Below are positions 6,723-10,005 of a stretch of 10,005 bases of DNA, piece by piece (position 1 is the first letter of the stretch; every line of letters begins with the position of its first letter). A model generated the notes under the pieces. It did not search any database, was not told the DNA's origin, and worked only from the letters and a program-made list of their open reading frames with translations. This DNA comes from Euperipatoides rowelli (Eukaryota > Onychophora > Udeonychophora > Euonychophora > Peripatopsidae). Position numbers and translations under genes: made by a program. The stretch lies in the NCBI GenBank assembly GCA_003024985.2, contig PXIH01S0068159.1; one strand, 5' to 3'.

Positions 6723-6869
6723 ACAGAAATTAATAAGTTTCTGATAGCAAATTATCTTTTTATTGCAAAGATTGGGGAAATGAGGAATGATGTGTTAGAA
6801 ATAATAAAGATGGATAAAAATATATGTATGGGAGATTTTCCTATAGGTAATAAGAATTCATTACACTAA
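6723..6869 (+). pseudogene. Unknown coding relic, segment 6
   Basis: Forty-eight open codons after the TA-flanked element, ending in TAA at 6867-6869. It contains INKFLIANYLFIAKIGEMRN and IIKMDKNICMGDFPIGN. It falls in the same frame as segment 5 once the element and one TA copy are removed. MGDFPIGN faintly resembles the GDFN motif of LINE endonucleases, but no companion motif is nearby, so I do not assign it. Confidence 0.5.
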
Positions 6870-7039
6870 ATAAACAATAGAATAGATATCCAATTGATAA
6901 TCAATTCTTAAAGTAGATTTGGAAAAGGAAGTCACTAAAGTTGTAAAAGATAATAGTTGGTAATGAGAGCAAGGATGAAATAGACTCAAAATGGGAGTAA
7001 AACTTAGAACAACCAGGTCAAATAAAAAGGAAAGTTGTT

Positions 7040-8137
7040 CAACCTTTATGGATCTTCTTTGATCTATAAACTGCATCAAATAAATTGTTATATTGAAAAT
7101 CAAATTAGTGATCATTATTTTTGTAGACTTGATTATATGTTGAACAAGATGATGCCAGTGTGGAGTCACAGGGATACAACATATTTTCATTATAGTAAGG
7201 TTTAAAGGGACCAAAAATACCTCTATACAGAGGCTACATTTTATGGCTAGTATGAGGATGAAAATAAAATAACCCAAAATTCATAGCCAAGTTAATGACA
7301 GATAATGTCACATGACTCTAATGATTGTCTAGTAACACAAAGGTTTCTCACCACTTGGGTGAACATAACTAATAAAATGCTGGAAAAAGTTGCATAAAAA
7401 TAATTATGCTTGTCCATCTCGATCAATTTGAAACACCTATAGCCTACTCCATTAATTATGTATGGTTTAAAATTAACCGAAGGGAAAACAAACATAGGTG
7501 GAACACTGTTCCTAAATGCACTTATAGATCTATCATTGTTGCATTCCCCCCATGTTTTCCTGAGGTCATACCTCCAATTTGCTTTTTTTTCTTTTGGTGC
7601 TAAAATCTTAGGAAGTACAGGCACCATTGTCATTCCAGTCTCATCTTAAATTTCATATATAACTAGGTTTAAACATTTATTGCCCATAATTGTTTTGTAG
7701 TTGTTTTAACAATAACAACCATTTCTTTATTAAATAAATGCATTGGCTCTAGACAAGCTGGTTGTTTCTGATTTTCTTAAAGATTTTTTTTAGAGTATTT
7801 CTTTAGGAAGTCACAGAGCCACTGTGTTTGTTTGCTTCCCAACAAGAATCATTTTTTTTATTGTTTTTGATTGCATATTTTTATGCCAGAGATCTTAATT
7901 GTTTCAAATTTAATTCATAATGGATGTTAGCTGCATCTTGCAAGTCTTGCAAAAGCAGAAATTCCTCTTCATCAGTAAACACCTTTTAGATTGTTTAGGT
8001 GAATAGGAGATGCAGTTAAAGATCAAAGTCTTTAACTTCATCTCCTATTGTCATTTTCTTTCTTGTATAAATGTTATAGCTGTTTCCAGATCTTTATAAA
8101 TTTTCTTTCTTTTAACACCACTTTTTCTTCTAGACAT
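7040..8137 (-). pseudogene. Pogo/Tigger-like DDE transposase (CENP-B/Jerky-related), decayed
   Basis: This family cuts and pastes elements at TA sites (Tc1/mariner superfamily). On the minus strand the whole protein plan is visible. An ATG at 8135-8137 starts MSRRKSGVKRKKIYKDLETA, then ITFIQERK, a psq-type helix-turn-helix start. VFTDEEEFLLLQDLQDAANI with LKQLRSLA and KYAIKNN (about 7985-7860) is the CENP-B-type second DNA-binding domain. DETGMTMV (Asp at 7643-7645) and KILAPKEKK begin the catalytic core. NSVPPMFVFPSVNFKP lies in the open frame 7292-7633. VLLDNH (Asp at 7327-7329) is followed by a stop, then SHVTLSVINLAMNFG. HPHTSHKM, a stop, and PLYRGIFGPFKPYYNE end the core. The third catalytic aspartate is tyrosine (7225-7227). 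Many stops and at least three frameshifts are present. The ~365-residue span suits the family minus its tail. The C-terminal limit near 7040 is a guess, and I did not find the element's inverted repeats. Confidence 0.9.
7140..7645 (-). pseudogene. DDE catalytic core of the pogo-like transposase
   Basis: The first Asp (DETG, 7643-7645) and second Asp (LLDNH, 7327-7329) are retained. The third position, normally LDRG before VFGPFK, is TAT (Tyr) at 7225-7227. Second and third positions are 34 codons apart, in the range for pogo-type enzymes. The first and second Asp are one frame apart, so an indel lies between them. TAG codons replace the expected Glu in DNHESH and Gln in KMQPL. Confidence 0.88.
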
Positions 8138-8491
8138 TTTTATCAATTAATAACTAAAATAAAAATTAAAGTAAAAAGAAAGAATGAATTAGTAAGAAAT
8201 ATTGTAGGATCAGGTGTAAATTTTACTGGACAAATGTACAATAGTTGTTGATGTACAACATTATCACAATTTTTATTGACTATCACACCATGACTTTTAG
8301 GTTAGGTCTAGAAGATTTTGCTTTACTTTTTGGTGTTTCAACTTGAACTAATATAATTAGCCAAAAAATTATAAAATGAAATAAATTGTTAAAAATATTT
8401 ACTTTGACTAAGGAAAAAAATATTAACAATTTTGTCAGAAAGCCACATATACCTTCTTATCATATTCTGTTCTATTTGTTTATTTGGTCAG
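8138..8491. other. AT-rich stretch upstream of the transposase start
   Basis: This should hold the 5' untranslated part and one terminal inverted repeat of the pogo-like element, but I could not match any part of it to sequence near 6870-7040. The plus-strand open frame at 8048-8251 overlaps the transposase N terminus and is a shadow. Confidence 0.4.
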
Positions 8492-8614
8492 TTACACAGT
8501 TCTTTCTCCAGCATTTTTTCCTTCTTTCTTAAAATAGGCAACAAATGATGGCCATTTCTTCTTACCATGCTGTCTTCTTATCTCAGTTTCAATGATTTGG
8601 GTGCAGGCATGTTT
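8492..8614 (-). CDS. Short open frame of unknown origin, possibly an exon or coding relic
   Basis: On the minus strand, 40 codons run between a TAG at 8615-8617 and a TAA at 8492-8494. The translation includes IETEIRRQHGKKKWPSFVAY and FKKEGKNAGERTV, a charged, non-repetitive composition that differs from random AT-rich translation. There is no ATG inside. A weak AG acceptor (TATAG) sits at its 5' end but lacks a good pyrimidine tract. It could be a terminal exon, part of the pogo-like element's 5' region, or chance. I do not recognise it. Confidence 0.22.
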   Translation of the reverse strand, partial: KHACTQIIETEIRRQHGKKKWPSFVAYFKKEGKNAGERTV

Positions 8615-8619
8615 CTATA

Positions 8620-10005
8620 TTTTTTGTAGGGTAGGCAAAATGAAATTAGTCAACCCAGTGTTATTAAATAATAATTGGTAGGGGGGGGGAGGTTACCCCA
8701 AGAATAACTCAGGGACAGTATCCAATTAAGGTTTATAGGTTGGTATTATTGCCCTAAGTTACATAGCCATTCTATTATTTAATAAATAATAATAAAGTGA
8801 CAAAATAATAAAAGAATTAGACATGTTTTGCATGTATTAAACTTATTAGAACTGGAATTTTTTTCTGACTTTTTATAGTAACAAATTGATTATCTGATAA
8901 TCCCCTTCAAACAAAATTAAGTGTAGACAAAAAAAAATCTGGCTTATGATGTATATTAAATATTTTATATGTTACAAGAAAAGAACGACAATGAAAAACC
9001 CTGAACAATTACTTATTTCATGAGTGTGAAAGCAATGGTGTCCAGATAAAAATTAAACACCAAAAATTAATTTGATGGTTTTATTAGAACAGTTTAGAGG
9101 AGCACCTGATGGTCATCTTAGTCAGCCTGGCCTAAAACCTATTTTGGATTAATGTAAATTTAAGGCAGCAGGAAATTTTATGAGAAATAAGATATTTCTA
9201 TGTCTTAGAATTATTTAAATTAAAATGTCATAAAATTTTATAGGTTCATTTAATTTTTTTTTTTTAAATTGAGATTAATCCCAATTATAAGACTTTTTTT
9301 CCAACAGAAAAAAGTTTAATACGGTATCTCGATTTAAAACTTTTGTTATACTGTAACACCCTCATTTCATTTAAAGTGATATTAAAATTACTTAAATAAA
9401 TAAATTAATATATTGTATGTACATAAATTAAAAATTGTGGTTTGTAGTGGGACTAATAAATGTGAAAACTAGGATAGTTTAGATATTGGTACCAATGTTA
9501 CAAAATCTAATTTCCATGACGCATTTGCCCTTTTCTCTAACAATTACTAATCCAGATTGCTGCTCTGAATTATTTCTATTTTTAGTTTTACAAAGTTGTG
9601 ATTTAACTTTTAAGAAAGCTTGACATTTTTTCTTCTTGACAATTTTAATAGGCTATTAATATTGCTAAATATCTGAAAAGAACTAAATAGCTTATTTAAA
9701 TCTACACAATACTTGTTTCCTTTTTTTATATTTATGAAAATACCATATTTTGTCTAAATAGAATAGCATTATTTGAGCATAATGGTTTTTAAAATCTGTT
9801 ATGCAATAGCTTATTGTATACAGTAGCTACAGTTTTATCACATCTCTGCTTCTATTATACCCTTTTTTTCCTGCCCTGTTTTTTAAAAAATAACCTTAGA
9901 ATAATAAAAAAATGATTTCTGATATATTGTACATTTCTTTCGTGTTTAGCATACTTCCTAACATAGCACAAACTTGAAATTTGGCCTATAGGTAGGTTCC
10001 ATAGT
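8620..10005. other. AT-rich non-coding stretch, no gene seen
   Basis: No reading frame, RNA gene or clear inverted-repeat element is apparent. A G9 run (8681-8689) followed by GGTTACCCC resembles the G/C-rich ends of the element at 5930-6716, but no partner end was found. The rest is low-complexity A/T with scattered TAGGCTA/TAGGCCTA words (near 9650 and 9985). Confidence 0.5.

Larger units (their letters stand above)
4636..6869 (+). pseudogene. Decayed plus-strand coding region of unknown family, interrupted by a TA-flanked element
   Basis: A series of open stretches on one strand, with lysine-, isoleucine- and glutamate-rich protein-like content, runs from 4636 to 6869 (segments listed separately). 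Stops and frame changes separate them. The strand is A-rich, like the coding strands of the LINE relics here, and opposite in direction to the LINE on its left. The 787-bp element at 5930-6716 splits it. Removing that element with one TA copy puts the last two segments in the same frame with a single TGA between them, which is good evidence that they once were one ORF. From 4994 to 5340 only short open pieces remain. I do not recognise the protein. Options are a LINE ORF1, the gene of another transposon, or a host-gene pseudogene. It could have started at the ATG at 4675-4677, but this is unproven. Confidence 0.5.

Noticed and set aside
6770-6869. GDFN-like endonuclease motif in MGDFPIGN
   Set aside because: It is a single weak motif with no neighbouring endonuclease landmarks on that strand.
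6861-7277. 138-codon minus-strand open frame, the longest in the window
   Set aside because: In the part where the transposase is readable (above about 7140) it is in a different frame from the conserved motifs. Its leucine/isoleucine-rich content is typical of an AT-rich shadow frame.
7406-7649. Two plus-strand open frames
   Set aside because: They are antisense shadows of the transposase catalytic core.
8048-8251. 67-codon plus-strand open frame
   Set aside because: It is antisense to the transposase N terminus and low in complexity.
8672-8700. G-rich/C-rich word as a terminal repeat of the pogo-like element
   Set aside because: No inverted partner was found near 6870-7040, and the word is itself near-palindromic around a homopolymer run.
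1-10005. CRISPR array, tRNA, rRNA, bacterial operon or phage genes
   Set aside because: There are no regularly spaced repeats, cloverleaf sequences or rRNA signatures. Base composition and element types point to a eukaryotic genome.

Overview
The window looks like eukaryotic, AT-rich, non-genic DNA built largely from old, nested transposable elements. I see no intact protein gene, tRNA, rRNA, operon, Shine-Dalgarno site or CRISPR array. The mixture of a CR1/Jockey-type LINE, a second LINE, a hAT-type MITE, other inverted-repeat elements and a pogo/Tigger-like transposase suits a metazoan, most likely an aquatic invertebrate. TAGGCTA and TAGGCCTA words recur; I associate these with echinoderm-like genomes from memory, which is weak evidence.

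Layout. (1) Bases 1-800 are AT-rich with a CT/AT/AG microsatellite palindrome. (2) About 800-1080, plus strand, is a decayed LINE reverse-transcriptase fragment with an intact FVDD box. (3) About 1800-4690, minus strand, is a nearly complete but dead non-LTR retrotransposon. Read right to left it holds an apurinic-type endonuclease, a linker, reverse-transcriptase motifs and the C-terminal region. Two DNA elements sit in or against it: a 460-bp hAT-like MITE with a perfect 8-bp target duplication (2125-2584), and a ~465-bp element with ~130-bp inverted repeats (1325-1789). (4) About 4636-6869, plus strand, is a chain of open but broken reading frames from a protein I cannot identify. A 787-bp TA-flanked inverted-repeat element (5930-6716) interrupts it. 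Removing that element with one TA copy puts the frames on either side back in register. (5) About 7040-8137, minus strand, is a pseudogene of a pogo/Tigger-like (CENP-B/Jerky-related) DDE transposase from start codon to catalytic core. (6) 8138-10005 has no recognised gene apart from one short open frame at 8492-8614.

The pieces do not work together as a pathway. The window records successive insertions: LINEs and the unknown coding unit came first, and the MITEs landed inside them later. The item most worth following is the unidentified plus-strand coding relic, which starts head-to-head with the LINE's 5' part. All calls come from reading motifs by eye; no search was run.
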